From a virus: DNA of 41,493 bases. The notes beneath the pieces are model-generated. The model was not told the origin of the DNA. It did no database searches and saw only the letters and a list, made by a program, of their open reading frames with translations. The DNA is taken from positions 1-41,493 of the IMG/VR virus record IMGVR_UViG_3300023172_000063. One strand, given 5' to 3'. The position numbers were made by a program, and so were the translations under genes. The number at the start of each line of letters is the position of its first letter. Position 1 is the first letter of the stretch. Positions 7,768 to 15,113 of this stretch are shown one piece after another.

Positions 7768-8005
7768 CAAAGACGTAAAAGAACTTTTTGAGCGCTACAT
7801 GAACCTTGAAAATGAAATCAAACTTCTGCAAGAGGATAAAAAACAGGTGTTGGCCGAATTTAAAGATCGCGTTGATCCCAAGGTTTTCAAAGCTGCTCTT
7901 TCTGCCGCCAAAAAGAAAGCCAAGCTCAAATCGCACGAAGCAACTGAATACGATCAGGTGGTTCATGTGCTCGAGTCTGAACTCTGCATCGATCATCTTG
8001 ATTAA
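7760..8005 (+). CDS. GapR-like (DUF2312-like) coiled-coil protein
   Basis: This 81-residue protein starts with a coiled coil (residues about 7-36, YMNLENEIKLLQEDKKQVLAEF) followed by a basic helix around 45-60. This is the layout of the short GapR/DUF2312 proteins, which bind overtwisted A/T-rich DNA. The resemblance is in the N-terminal coiled coil and basic helix and is modest. It overlaps the preceding membrane-protein gene by eight bases. Confidence 0.55.
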   Translation: MTNKDVKELFERYMNLENEIKLLQEDKKQVLAEFKDRVDPKVFKAALSAAKKKAKLKSHEATEYDQVVHVLESELCIDHLD

Positions 8006-8006
8006 A

Positions 8007-8036
8007 GTGTAATCTCTCGGTCTGCTGTGGTATAAT
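8007..8036 (+). promoter_or_regulatory. Candidate promoter, GTGTAAT-N17-TATAAT
   Basis: GTGTAAT (8007-8013) and TATAAT (8031-8036) are 17 bases apart. Transcription would begin near 8043, at the AGGAGGA ribosome binding site of the gene starting at 8056, giving a very short leader. Confidence 0.6.
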
Positions 8037-8055
8037 GTCGTCAGGAGGAAGCAAC

Positions 8056-8685
8056 ATGCAATGCAAACACTGTGAAGCAAAAATTACCGCGGCGGACCGA
8101 GAAATCGGCGCCATCGACGAGTGCCGCCTGTGTGCAAAAGACGTCGAAAAATATGTGGGCCACATGATATGGGACCACAAGACCGCTCCGGTAATGGAGA
8201 TCCACGCCAGTAAAAAATCGCTGGAAACACTAAAAGATGGCCGCTACAATCGAGGCCTCAAACTCATCAAAGAGGTCAAGGAGCGTTCCAGGCGCCGAGA
8301 GGGAGACGGCGATGCAAAATCTTCAGGCGTTCCCTTTCGTCGAGGCTTATTTAATCTTGGCCGAGACAACGAAGCTGCAATAACTGTGGAGGTGAGAAAT
8401 GGATCCGGTCGGACTTACACTGCTTTCTCTCCTGCGGCAATCTCGTCAGCAAGGCGAGGCGAAGCGCCGCCCAAAAAGATGTCTGCAGAAAAAGCAGCAG
8501 TGCTTCAGGGCTGTTCAAGGCTTGCTGTGGCGGCTTCGACAAAAGGACCGGTAGAAGTCTGGCGAGACGACCAGGGCTTTTACATTCCCAAACGCAAAGT
8601 TGCGGCGACCAGAGAGTTGTGCAGGCTCGACGCTCAAACTTTGCGATCTTTGGGATACAGGAGTGCAAACTACTCGCGTCGGTGA
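8056..8685 (+). CDS. Putative zinc-binding protein of unknown function
   Basis: The ATG at 8056 is preceded by a strong AGGAGGA (8043-8049). An in-frame ATG at 8035 lies on top of the promoter and is rejected. The 209-residue protein begins with C-x2-C (C3, C6) and a second C-x2-C about 22 residues later (ECRLC), a likely zinc ribbon or zinc finger. Basic stretches follow, and a C-terminal domain contains VEVWRDDQGFYIP. The family is not recognised. A nucleic-acid-binding role is a guess from the zinc-finger-like N-terminus. Confidence 0.65.
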   Translation: MQCKHCEAKITAADREIGAIDECRLCAKDVEKYVGHMIWDHKTAPVMEIHASKKSLETLKDGRYNRGLKLIKEVKERSRRREGDGDAKSSGVPFRRGLFNLGRDNEAAITVEVRNGSGRTYTAFSPAAISSARRGEAPPKKMSAEKAAVLQGCSRLAVAASTKGPVEVWRDDQGFYIPKRKVAATRELCRLDAQTLRSLGYRSANYSRR

Positions 8686-8691
8686 TATTTA
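8684..8691 (+). promoter_or_regulatory. Candidate late-type promoter box GATATTTA
   Basis: GATATTTA overlaps the stop of the previous gene and ends 20 bases before the ATG at 8712. The same 8-mer lies upstream of 16101 and 34731. It could be a -10 type box read by the truncated sigma factor. There is no recognisable -35 box. Confidence 0.4.
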
Positions 8692-8711
8692 CAACCAAGC
8701 GAGGTAGTCAC

Positions 8712-9287
8712 ATGCACACCAATAAAAGAATTCTTTCTGAGGCCAAACGAGACTTGGAACTGGCCATTGTCAAATGTTTGTCTCACGCTCCCCTCCGCCC
8801 GGTGGAGCTTACTGAGCTTTTGGCCGTTAGCGAAGCGGATCTGATGCGAGATCACGGCTGCGATCTCTACATGGCTGAGCAGGTCAAGCAGCATGCCAAG
8901 AGAGAGCAGTACCGAATGAGAGCTCAGAACCACTTTACGAGGACAGAAGACACAAGCGATCTTTATCCTGAAAAGCCCTACACAAGAACTTCGCCCATCA
9001 ACGAATCGCACGAAGGCAGAATGCTGGACTACGGTCACACGGCTTCCGATTCGAGAGAGGGCAGAATGGCTCGTGGCGCTCTGAGAAATATTGCGGTCGA
9101 TGCTTACAGGCTCTATCAGCTGCTCAACGATGAAGACGACCTGCCGCAGTGGTGCGAGTATAAGATTGCTCAGGCGCAACTGATGATGAACTCGGTGCGT
9201 GAATACCTGGAGTACAAGTTGGAGTCCAAAGGCGAGGACATGCCTGGCGAGCTTGAAGTTTTTGTTGGAGGTGACTTTCATGAGTGA
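8712..9287 (+). CDS. Probable virion structural protein
   Basis: The start at 8712 is chosen over an in-frame ATG at 8619 because GAGGT lies at 8701-8705 and the upstream stretch overlaps the preceding gene. The 191-residue protein begins MHTNKRILSEAKRD, with L-S-E at 8-10. Residues about 110-165 form a helical segment (ALRNIAVDAYRLYQLLNDED, then LPQW and SVREYLEYKL) of a type I associate with small virion proteins of environmental myoviruses. That association is from memory, so the functional call is tentative. It sits directly before the Dps-like gene, overlapping it by eight bases. Confidence 0.65.
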   Translation: MHTNKRILSEAKRDLELAIVKCLSHAPLRPVELTELLAVSEADLMRDHGCDLYMAEQVKQHAKREQYRMRAQNHFTRTEDTSDLYPEKPYTRTSPINESHEGRMLDYGHTASDSREGRMARGALRNIAVDAYRLYQLLNDEDDLPQWCEYKIAQAQLMMNSVREYLEYKLESKGEDMPGELEVFVGGDFHE

Positions 9288-9846
9288 TCTGATTCGCGAA
9301 TGTCCAGCAGACGATGCTGTTGAAGCACAGCTGGTTGCCAAAGCGATAGGGTCGGTTAAACAGCCCGTCGACAATACACTGCTCTCCAGGAGGCTCAGCC
9401 AGTGGCTCGGCATGCTTCGCGGCATGCAGCTGTGGTTTCACGGTGCGCACCACGTCACACGTGGCGCTTCTTTCGCTGGAGACCATGTAGATATCTTTGG
9501 CAGAATTTACGTGGCCATACAGGACGAAATTGACGGTGCTGTGGAGAAAGCTGTTGGGGTCACCGGCGATGAAGGCATTGCATGTCCGATGCACATCACC
9601 AAGATGGCGCTGCAGGTTCTACAGAGCTATCCATCGCCCCCGGCCATTTCCTCGCTGGCCATGGCAGCAGTCGGCCTGGAGATCGAACGCAACTATGTGG
9701 AGCTCGTCGAGCAGATGTTTGCGGAACTGGAAGAGGCAGACATGCTCTCCCTTGGGCTCAATGATATGCTGGCTGCCTCGGCCAATGTGCACGAGGGACA
9801 CAGCTATTTGCTTCAACAACGCGTGAAGACAGAACTGGAGAACTAA
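9280..9846 (+). CDS. Dps/ferritin-like protein (putative)
   Basis: The start is the ATG at 9280, with GGAGGTGA just upstream. An upstream in-frame ATG at 9199 would lie deep in the previous gene. The 188-residue helical protein has a segment with WFHGAHHVTRG, SFAGDHVDIFGRIY and DEIDGAVEKAVG. This matches the first and second helices of Dps-like ferritins, where His, Asp and Glu form the iron site between subunits. Dps proteins oxidise ferrous iron with hydrogen peroxide and can coat DNA. The N-terminus is MSDLIRECP, close to the IIREC at the C-terminus of the next protein. The family call is moderate. Confidence 0.6.
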   Translation: MSDLIRECPADDAVEAQLVAKAIGSVKQPVDNTLLSRRLSQWLGMLRGMQLWFHGAHHVTRGASFAGDHVDIFGRIYVAIQDEIDGAVEKAVGVTGDEGIACPMHITKMALQVLQSYPSPPAISSLAMAAVGLEIERNYVELVEQMFAELEEADMLSLGLNDMLAASANVHEGHSYLLQQRVKTELEN

Positions 9847-9847
9847 A

Positions 9848-12800
9848 GTGGAATTAAAAACTGGTAAAGTATATCGCGTTATTCATTCAGGTAAACGTTC
9901 AGCTAGGCTTTGGGGTGACGGTGCATTATCAGTAGGCGGTTGGGAAGGCAAGCGCGATTTGCCAGTTGGAACAGAGTTGCGCTTTGTCGGAATAAAGCCG
10001 GGAGATTGGGGTCCTGATGAGCCAGTTTTTGAAGATGTTGCCACGGGCCAAAAGGGATATTTTTCTCCATCTTATGGCATAGGTGACCACCGCGGCATGC
10101 CTGGTATGCCTTTAAAAGGGTGGTTAAGCGAAAATAAAGTAAAATCCAATTATCAATGTGGAGCTTTTTTAACTCAAGAACTTTTTTTTGAAAGAAAAGC
10201 TTTAATACAAAAGCATGCTAAAAATAGAAAATCGCTATCTTTGCTTTTTGAATCGTCTCAAAAAAGATTAATCTTAGAAGAAAAAATTGAATTAATTCAA
10301 TTAAACGAAGTTTTGCATCCGTTTTACTTGGCTTATCGCTCCACAAAAAACGATCTCTATTCCAGAATTGTTAAAAAGACTATAGCAGAACTTAAAGAAA
10401 GCGGTCTGATAGAATCAGAATCGCCTCTGCTAACAGAGGGTTTTTGGGATTCTGTTCAAGCCGGCATTGGTTCTTTTGCCGGCGGAATTGACAATATTCT
10501 CAAAAAAATTAAGCTTAAAAAAGAACCCAAAGGATGGGAAGAAGCGCAACGAATATTTGCAAAAATTTCAGAAAAAGAAGGGCACGACACGGTAAAAGAT
10601 CTGGTTAAGGCCATAGAGCAAGAAACTCAAGAATTAGAAACAGGATTGGGTTCTAAAGAAAAAGATCGAAAATTTCCGGTCAATAAACATGCTAATGTTT
10701 TCTTTTCAGGCGTCAATACCATCGCATCGACTTACGATTCAATTGTGGCTGCTACACAAAAGAAGTCAGGTCAAGACGGCTACTTGCCTCCCGAAGTTGC
10801 CAATGACATTATCGAGCAACTTCGTATTGTCGTGCAAAAATATATGGCTGACACTGAACGTGAAAAGGGAGGCATGTACGCTTCATTTGGAGGCGGAGAT
10901 CGCATAGAAGGCGATATAGATCCGGATGCTCACGGCATGTCATCCGAAATGGTTGAAAGTAAAAATTTAAATTTAAATCTTCTTTTGGAAAAAGATTGGG
11001 CAGCCGAAGTAGAAAAAATAAACGCTGAAGAAGAGGCCGAAAAACAACGGAATTCTGGCGAAGAAATTGATCCGGACGCTGAATATGAAAAAATTATGCG
11101 TGGTAAATCTTCGCCTGTTTTTCAAAGAATGACCAGTCTTAAGGCACCGGTGGTTATTGCCGGTACTGGCGCGGCTTTGGGCGCTTTAGGTTGGATTGCT
11201 AATCAACCATGGTTTCACGATTTTGTTTTGGACACTTTAGATATACCCAAAACAACTGATATAACGGATACTTCAACAAAAGAAGTTATGGAAAAAATGA
11301 AAACTTCTTACTTCGAAGCAAATCCGGAAATGAAAAATTTGGGAAGTGTTAAAGCTGGTGGCGGAGGTTTAACCCAGCAAGTTTCTAGGATTATGGGGCT
11401 AGACTCTGGTGAAAATTTACTTGGAGCTGATGCCTCTATAGAAGATTTAAAAAATGCAGCTCTTAAAGTTGGTGGTGGTGATTTAGACACCGGGTTGAAA
11501 AATATTGCCTCTCTCACGCAAGGCCGCGGCAATCCTGGAAAAGCTTTTGAGTGGATGAAGACAGCGATTAATAACCCCGAGGATATTGGAGTCAAAAATA
11601 TAGGGCAGGACGGTTCCCTTTGGAATCTTTTTTCTGGCGGCACAGCAAGGGGCGGCGATGTTGCAGCAAGACTTAAATTTCCCGGAAAAGATGTTTTTAG
11701 CGTTGGCGTCGGAAATAAATTAAATCAATTTGTGATGAATGCAGCGTTAAAAACTATCACAAAATCGGTACCTAAAAAAATAACCGTTAAAACTTTAAAA
11801 AAAGTTGGATCTGCAAAAGCTGCATCAACTGTTGCATTAATGACAGGCGCTGCGCCAGTACTTGCCGGCATTGGAATTTCAACAGTTGCCGCCGGCGGTA
11901 CTTTAGCATTGATTAGAAAGCGCGCAAAGTCGGCATCTCGAATGGGGACTTTAAATACGCTGTTGCAACAATTAAATTTAATTGACACTCCGCCGGCAGA
12001 AAATGTCGCTCCAGAACCCGAATCTGAATCAAATGTAACAATTACGCTTTATGATGAAGAAGGTGTCAATGAAAATTTAAAACGTTTGTATAATCATCTT
12101 TTTGAACGAACTGAAATCGAAATCACCGGACTCAGCGGCACGGAAGAATTGGAAAAAACGGGTGGAGTTGCTAAATTTACAGTTAATTCAGTTTCTTCAG
12201 ACGTACCACCCAAAATTACAAAAGCCAGTCAAATTCCATATGTTATTCAGGCAATCAAAGAAAAACTTCCTGATTTTGATTTAACGGCGCCAAATGTCAA
12301 TGTAATGATTGTCGACAAAAGAAAGAAGGTAAAAATTCCAACTGCGCCGCAGCGATCAGAAATTCCACCGGTTGCAGTTGAGCCGGCCCAGATTGCCAAA
12401 GGCGATAATGCGGTGGTTGTTTTTGACCCTGAAGGCGCCAAGGTATTTCGAATTTTAAAAAAGAAAACGTTTCAAAAATACGCTTCCGATGCCCGACGAT
12501 CGGGCGATAAAGACGCGCCGGAATTTGCTGACCGTCATGCTAGATACGATTCAATATTGGCCAAATTAAAAGCTGACGGTGTATTTGTTAATTCTGATGG
12601 CTTAGAGTCTGAGCTGGCAAAAATTTCCAGCGGTGTTGATGGCGATCAATATCGAATTTCTTATACGCGAACAAGAGGCGATAAAAAAAGAAAATCCTCC
12701 ACTGGAGGATTTACTAATGCCGGCCCAGTTAAAGACATTTCCGATATTCGTAAAAATATCAAAGGTGCCCCGGGGGCTAAACGGCCAAAAAATCAATCAA

Positions 12801-13084
12801 AAATGACCGTTATTTACCTGGTTGGTTCCAATACTATTGCTGCCTTAAAGGCGGCTGGACTGAAGGACGACAAAGCAAAATCTTTAGTGAAAAATATTAT
12901 TTTTCGCTGGGCTAAAAGTGGTAATCGACCCAAAATAGCTGACCTGAACATTGACGACGAAAATATTGAAAAAGCTTTAAAGTCGGCTAGTTTAGCCGAG
13001 GCTTTTGCATATCAAAAAAATAAAATTGCAATAGTTGATGTAAATCCCAAATTTTTTGCAAAAATAATTCGTGAATGCAGCTGA
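9848..13084 (+). CDS. Giant probable virion protein with two hydrophobic segments
   Basis: This 1078-residue protein starts at a GTG with GGAG seven bases upstream. Residues 1-95 look like a small beta domain. A long Lys/Glu-rich helical region follows, including an amphipathic FWDSVQAGIGSFAGGIDNIL. Two Gly/Ala-rich hydrophobic segments lie near 433-452 (APVVIAGTGAALGALGWIAN) and 662-690. Late beta regions and the C-terminal AKIIRECS complete it. The last element resembles the short helix shared by several neighbours. Codons are A/T-rich. No catalytic motif is seen. A head-internal or DNA-ejection protein that can enter a membrane is plausible from size, segments and neighbours, but this is inference. 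Confidence 0.75.
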   Translation: MELKTGKVYRVIHSGKRSARLWGDGALSVGGWEGKRDLPVGTELRFVGIKPGDWGPDEPVFEDVATGQKGYFSPSYGIGDHRGMPGMPLKGWLSENKVKSNYQCGAFLTQELFFERKALIQKHAKNRKSLSLLFESSQKRLILEEKIELIQLNEVLHPFYLAYRSTKNDLYSRIVKKTIAELKESGLIESESPLLTEGFWDSVQAGIGSFAGGIDNILKKIKLKKEPKGWEEAQRIFAKISEKEGHDTVKDLVKAIEQETQELETGLGSKEKDRKFPVNKHANVFFSGVNTIASTYDSIVAATQKKSGQDGYLPPEVANDIIEQLRIVVQKYMADTEREKGGMYASFGGGDRIEGDIDPDAHGMSSEMVESKNLNLNLLLEKDWAAEVEKINAEEEAEKQRNSGEEIDPDAEYEKIMRGKSSPVFQRMTSLKAPVVIAGTGAALGALGWIANQPWFHDFVLDTLDIPKTTDITDTSTKEVMEKMKTSYFEANPEMKNLGSVKAGGGGLTQQVSRIMGLDSGENLLGADASIEDLKNAALKVGGGDLDTGLKNIASLTQGRGNPGKAFEWMKTAINNPEDIGVKNIGQDGSLWNLFSGGTARGGDVAARLKFPGKDVFSVGVGNKLNQFVMNAALKTITKSVPKKITVKTLKKVGSAKAASTVALMTGAAPVLAGIGISTVAAGGTLALIRKRAKSASRMGTLNTLLQQLNLIDTPPAENVAPEPESESNVTITLYDEEGVNENLKRLYNHLFERTEIEITGLSGTEELEKTGGVAKFTVNSVSSDVPPKITKASQIPYVIQAIKEKLPDFDLTAPNVNVMIVDKRKKVKIPTAPQRSEIPPVAVEPAQIAKGDNAVVVFDPEGAKVFRILKKKTFQKYASDARRSGDKDAPEFADRHARYDSILAKLKADGVFVNSDGLESELAKISSGVDGDQYRISYTRTRGDKKRKSSTGGFTNAGPVKDISDIRKNIKGAPGAKRPKNQSKMTVIYLVGSNTIAALKAAGLKDDKAKSLVKNIIFRWAKSGNRPKIADLNIDDENIEKALKSASLAEAFAYQKNKIAIVDVNPKFFAKIIRECS

Positions 13085-13143
13085 AGAAATGTCTGAGGGT
13101 TGGATATAGAACGAATCACGCCGCAGGGTAACCAAGCAGGGGA

Positions 13144-13197
13144 ATGGAGGTAGTACTCCTCATCCTTTTCGACAAAAAGCTAGAGGTGGAGCAATGA
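13144..13197 (+). other. Possible 17-codon upstream ORF
   Basis: In the 109-base gap before 13194, an ATG at 13144 opens a 17-codon frame encoding MEVVLLILFDKKLEVEQ. It ends in a TGA overlapping the next ATG (ATGA). The AGGGG upstream is too close to be a standard ribosome binding site. It may be a coupled leader peptide or chance. The gap also has GGAGGTAGTACTCC, a four-pair hairpin. Confidence 0.2.
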
Positions 13198-13481
13198 AGA
13201 TCACAAAACAACAACTAAGAAGAATTATTCAAGAAGAAAAAGCCCGAATCTTATCGGAACAACCCATGACAAGGTTTCAACTTCGGAGTCATATCCGCGA
13301 CAGAGAACAGTCTCTTCGTGATCGCGCGGATAGAATTTTAAGTCGTGGTATGGCGCTTCCTGCTGAAGGTCAGCTTTGGAATAAAATGTCTGGTGCTCAT
13401 GAGCTTATGAACGACGCTATGGCAGCACTTGATCAGTTTGAGGCGGCTTTACAAGCATTAGAAGATGCTTCTGGTTATTGA
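13194..13481 (+). CDS. Small helical protein with putative capsid-targeting peptide
   Basis: This 95-residue protein begins MKITKQQLRRIIQEE, with I-Q-E at 12-14 and L-S-E at 20-22. T4 internal proteins are directed into the prohead by a short N-terminal helix that is cut by the gp21 protease after (L/I)-x-E. The layout here is the same, and the 13871 protein begins with an aligned peptide. The remainder is charged helix with no enzyme motif. The ribosome binding site AGAGGTGGAG is strong. An internal head-protein role is inferred. Confidence 0.65.
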   Translation: MKITKQQLRRIIQEEKARILSEQPMTRFQLRSHIRDREQSLRDRADRILSRGMALPAEGQLWNKMSGAHELMNDAMAALDQFEAALQALEDASGY

Positions 13482-13484
13482 TAG

Positions 13485-13874
13485 ATGAGAATCGATGCGC
13501 CGCTTAACATGCCTTATCGGCTGTCGGCCCAACCTTCAGGGTCGACACAGCGCATCGAAGAATCTCAGAATCAACCGGTTCAATCAAATCAGGTCGCGCA
13601 GAAAGAAGAGCCTGCAGCAAATCAACCAACTCAGCTCGATGGCCTGAGAAACATTAGCACGCAGGGCTTTTTGGAACTGAAGACGTCCGCAGTTTCCGGC
13701 GAGTTTGCTGTCGATGATACCATTCAAAAGCTGAGTGAGCAACTGGAAGAGATGGCCTCCTTCGTTGATACCTTCAGAAAACTGACCGAGTTGGTGGATC
13801 CTAAGCGCATCGAGCAGCTAGTGATTCAGAAGACGCTAGAGACGATGAACGAGGTTGCCGAGGGCAATAAGTGA
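13485..13874 (+). CDS. Unknown protein with Gln-rich N-terminus and helical C-terminus
   Basis: This 129-residue protein has a low-complexity, Gln/Ser/Pro-rich first half (about 14-50), then helices containing KLSEQLEEMASFVDTFRKL, probably an oligomerising coiled coil. It starts three bases after the previous stop and overlaps the next GTG by four bases. No family recognised. Context suggests a small virion or scaffold component. Confidence 0.6.
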   Translation: MRIDAPLNMPYRLSAQPSGSTQRIEESQNQPVQSNQVAQKEEPAANQPTQLDGLRNISTQGFLELKTSAVSGEFAVDDTIQKLSEQLEEMASFVDTFRKLTELVDPKRIEQLVIQKTLETMNEVAEGNK

Positions 13875-14086
13875 AAGTTAGCCTAAGGCAAATTCGAAAT
13901 CTTATTCGTGAGCAGGCCATGTATCTCACGCCTGAAGACCTTGCAAGACGCCGCGGCGGAGTGCCTATGGGCATTTCTCAAAAACACTGGCAAAAACTGA
14001 CAGACACGACCAGCATGCAGGAAAGTGCTGAAAAACAACTTCGGCTATTCGTTGAAGAATTTATCAAGGGATCAAGCCTTACTTAA
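13871..14086 (+). CDS. Small protein with putative capsid-targeting peptide
   Basis: This 71-residue protein starts at a GTG overlapping the previous TGA. Its first 15 residues, MKVSLRQIRNLIREQ, align without gaps to MKITKQQLRRIIQEE of the 13194 protein. Identities are at M1, K2, Q7, R9, I12 and E14, with conservative changes elsewhere, and I-R-E is a T4 gp21-like cleavage motif. The rest is short and featureless apart from an Arg cluster near 26-28. Its 3' end overlaps the convergent minus-strand gene by eight bases. Confidence 0.6.
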   Translation: MKVSLRQIRNLIREQAMYLTPEDLARRRGGVPMGISQKHWQKLTDTTSMQESAEKQLRLFVEEFIKGSSLT

Positions 14087-14339
14087 AGACTCTCTCTTTT
14101 GCCGTGTCAAAGAGATTGCGCAGAAAGGACTTCCGAATCTTGAGAAGCCTTTCGAACTTGACCTGCTGCCGAACATCCGTGTACAGTGCGGTCGGCTTCT
14201 TGATCTCGCCGTCTATCAGAGTGTCAGAGAAGTCGTAGAACTTTGATCGAGCAGGTAGTTTGCCACTGGAAACACCTGAAAATCCCGTCAAGAAAAAAAT
14301 CACAGTAGACAGCGCAGCCAACTTTGTCTTATTAATCAC
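14079..14339 (-). CDS. Small predicted exported protein
   Basis: This 86-residue protein is read from a GTG at 14339 that overlaps the TAG of the upstream minus-strand gene, indicating a real coupled pair. Residues 1-26 form a typical signal peptide: MINKTKLAAL, then a hydrophobic core (STVIFFLTGFSGVSSG). The mature part is about 60 residues, ending in an Arg/Lys-rich helix (KIRKSFLRNLF). There is no clear lipobox Cys. A periplasmic or envelope location is likely in a Gram-negative host. Function unknown. Confidence 0.55.
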   Translation of the reverse strand: MINKTKLAALSTVIFFLTGFSGVSSGKLPARSKFYDFSDTLIDGEIKKPTALYTDVRQQVKFERLLKIRKSFLRNLFDTAKERVFK

Positions 14340-15037
14340 TATTTTTTCCTATGCTTCTTGACTTGGTTCCACTGCGCAGAATCGACCTTTCTTGCCTTAC
14401 CGCCTTTGAGGAAGGAGTTGACTCTTCCCATGGCCCAAGAGTGGGCGCTCTGCCCCGGCCGTGCTCCGGAGGTGTAAAATGCGCCCATACCTTTTCTATA
14501 GACTGCTTTAAGTGCCCCCAAAGGCGCATTGTGCTTCTTTGCTTTTTTCTTCAGAGCTGCATCAACTTTCTTACTGATCTTTTTTGGCTTCTTTTTCTTA
14601 GCCTCTTCCACGGCGATTTCTGTCAACAAGTCATCTAACAAATCATCTAAAACAGATTCTGAGTACTTACTCTTTTTTGGTTTACCGTAAGTGTTCTTTT
14701 TAGCGATTTCTTCTTCATACTTGTCTCGAGCCTTGCGAGCAGCTTCTTTTTCTTTTTCTGTCTTGGCATTTTTGTATCGATCGGTAAGTTTTCGAAGCTT
14801 GTCGCCTCTTTTGGTGCCCTTCTTAGCTTTGTAACTTGCCGGCAGCTCATCAGACTCAGCAAATAGATCAGGGTGCTTCTTGCGAATTTCTTTATCAGAC
14901 ATTCCAGAAGCTTTCATTCTGGCAATTTTAACGTCATCAAAATCATTTTTGCCGTCTTTGTTTTGGTCTTTGTCTTCCTGCAGAGCCTCGCGCAGCAGGT
15001 CGTCAAGCGATTCATTGAGAACGTCTTCTAGCTTCAT
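14339..15037 (-). CDS. DUF5824-like phage protein with N-terminal (L/I)xE peptide
   Basis: This 232-residue minus-strand protein has GGAG eight bases before its ATG. The N-terminus MKLEDVLNESLDDLLREAL has the length and L-x-E pattern of T4 capsid-targeting peptides (L7-N8-E9). A DKDQNKDGKNDFDD segment (about 22-36) resembles an EF-hand-like Asp/Asn loop. The middle is Lys-rich. The last 60 residues (YRKGMGAFYTSGARPGQ, then HSWAMGRVNSFLKGG) match what I recall of the phage DUF5824 family. Its function is unknown. It is one of few genes opposing the general direction of transcription. Confidence 0.75.
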   Translation of the reverse strand: MKLEDVLNESLDDLLREALQEDKDQNKDGKNDFDDVKIARMKASGMSDKEIRKKHPDLFAESDELPASYKAKKGTKRGDKLRKLTDRYKNAKTEKEKEAARKARDKYEEEIAKKNTYGKPKKSKYSESVLDDLLDDLLTEIAVEEAKKKKPKKISKKVDAALKKKAKKHNAPLGALKAVYRKGMGAFYTSGARPGQSAHSWAMGRVNSFLKGGKARKVDSAQWNQVKKHRKK

Positions 15038-15057
15038 TTATAAATCTCCGATGTTAC

Positions 15058-15087
15058 GTGTAATTATGGTCCAAAGTGTGATAAAAT
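15058..15087 (+). promoter_or_regulatory. Candidate promoter, GTGTAAT-N17-TAAAAT
   Basis: GTGTAAT (15058-15064) and TAAAAT (15082-15087) are 17 bases apart in the gap between divergent genes. Transcription would start about 15094, 20 bases before the UvdE start codon. Confidence 0.6.
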
Positions 15088-15113
15088 CTAATAAACTGCC
15101 CATGGAGAAAGCA

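Noticed and set aside
14093-14115. Inverted repeat TCTCTTT...AAAGAGA as a terminator
   Set aside because: The stem is seven A/T-rich pairs, has no T-run after it on the + strand and lies in the coding end of the minus-strand gene. At most it is a weak signal.
14025-14246. Plus-strand frame of 73 codons
   Set aside because: It lies opposite the signal-peptide gene and overlaps the 13871 gene, and it lacks a ribosome binding site. The minus-strand reading has a signal peptide and a coupled start.
14880-15113. Longer N-terminus for the UV endonuclease
   Set aside because: The upstream part is antisense to the DUF5824-like gene, includes the promoter and is unlike any UvdE N-terminus.
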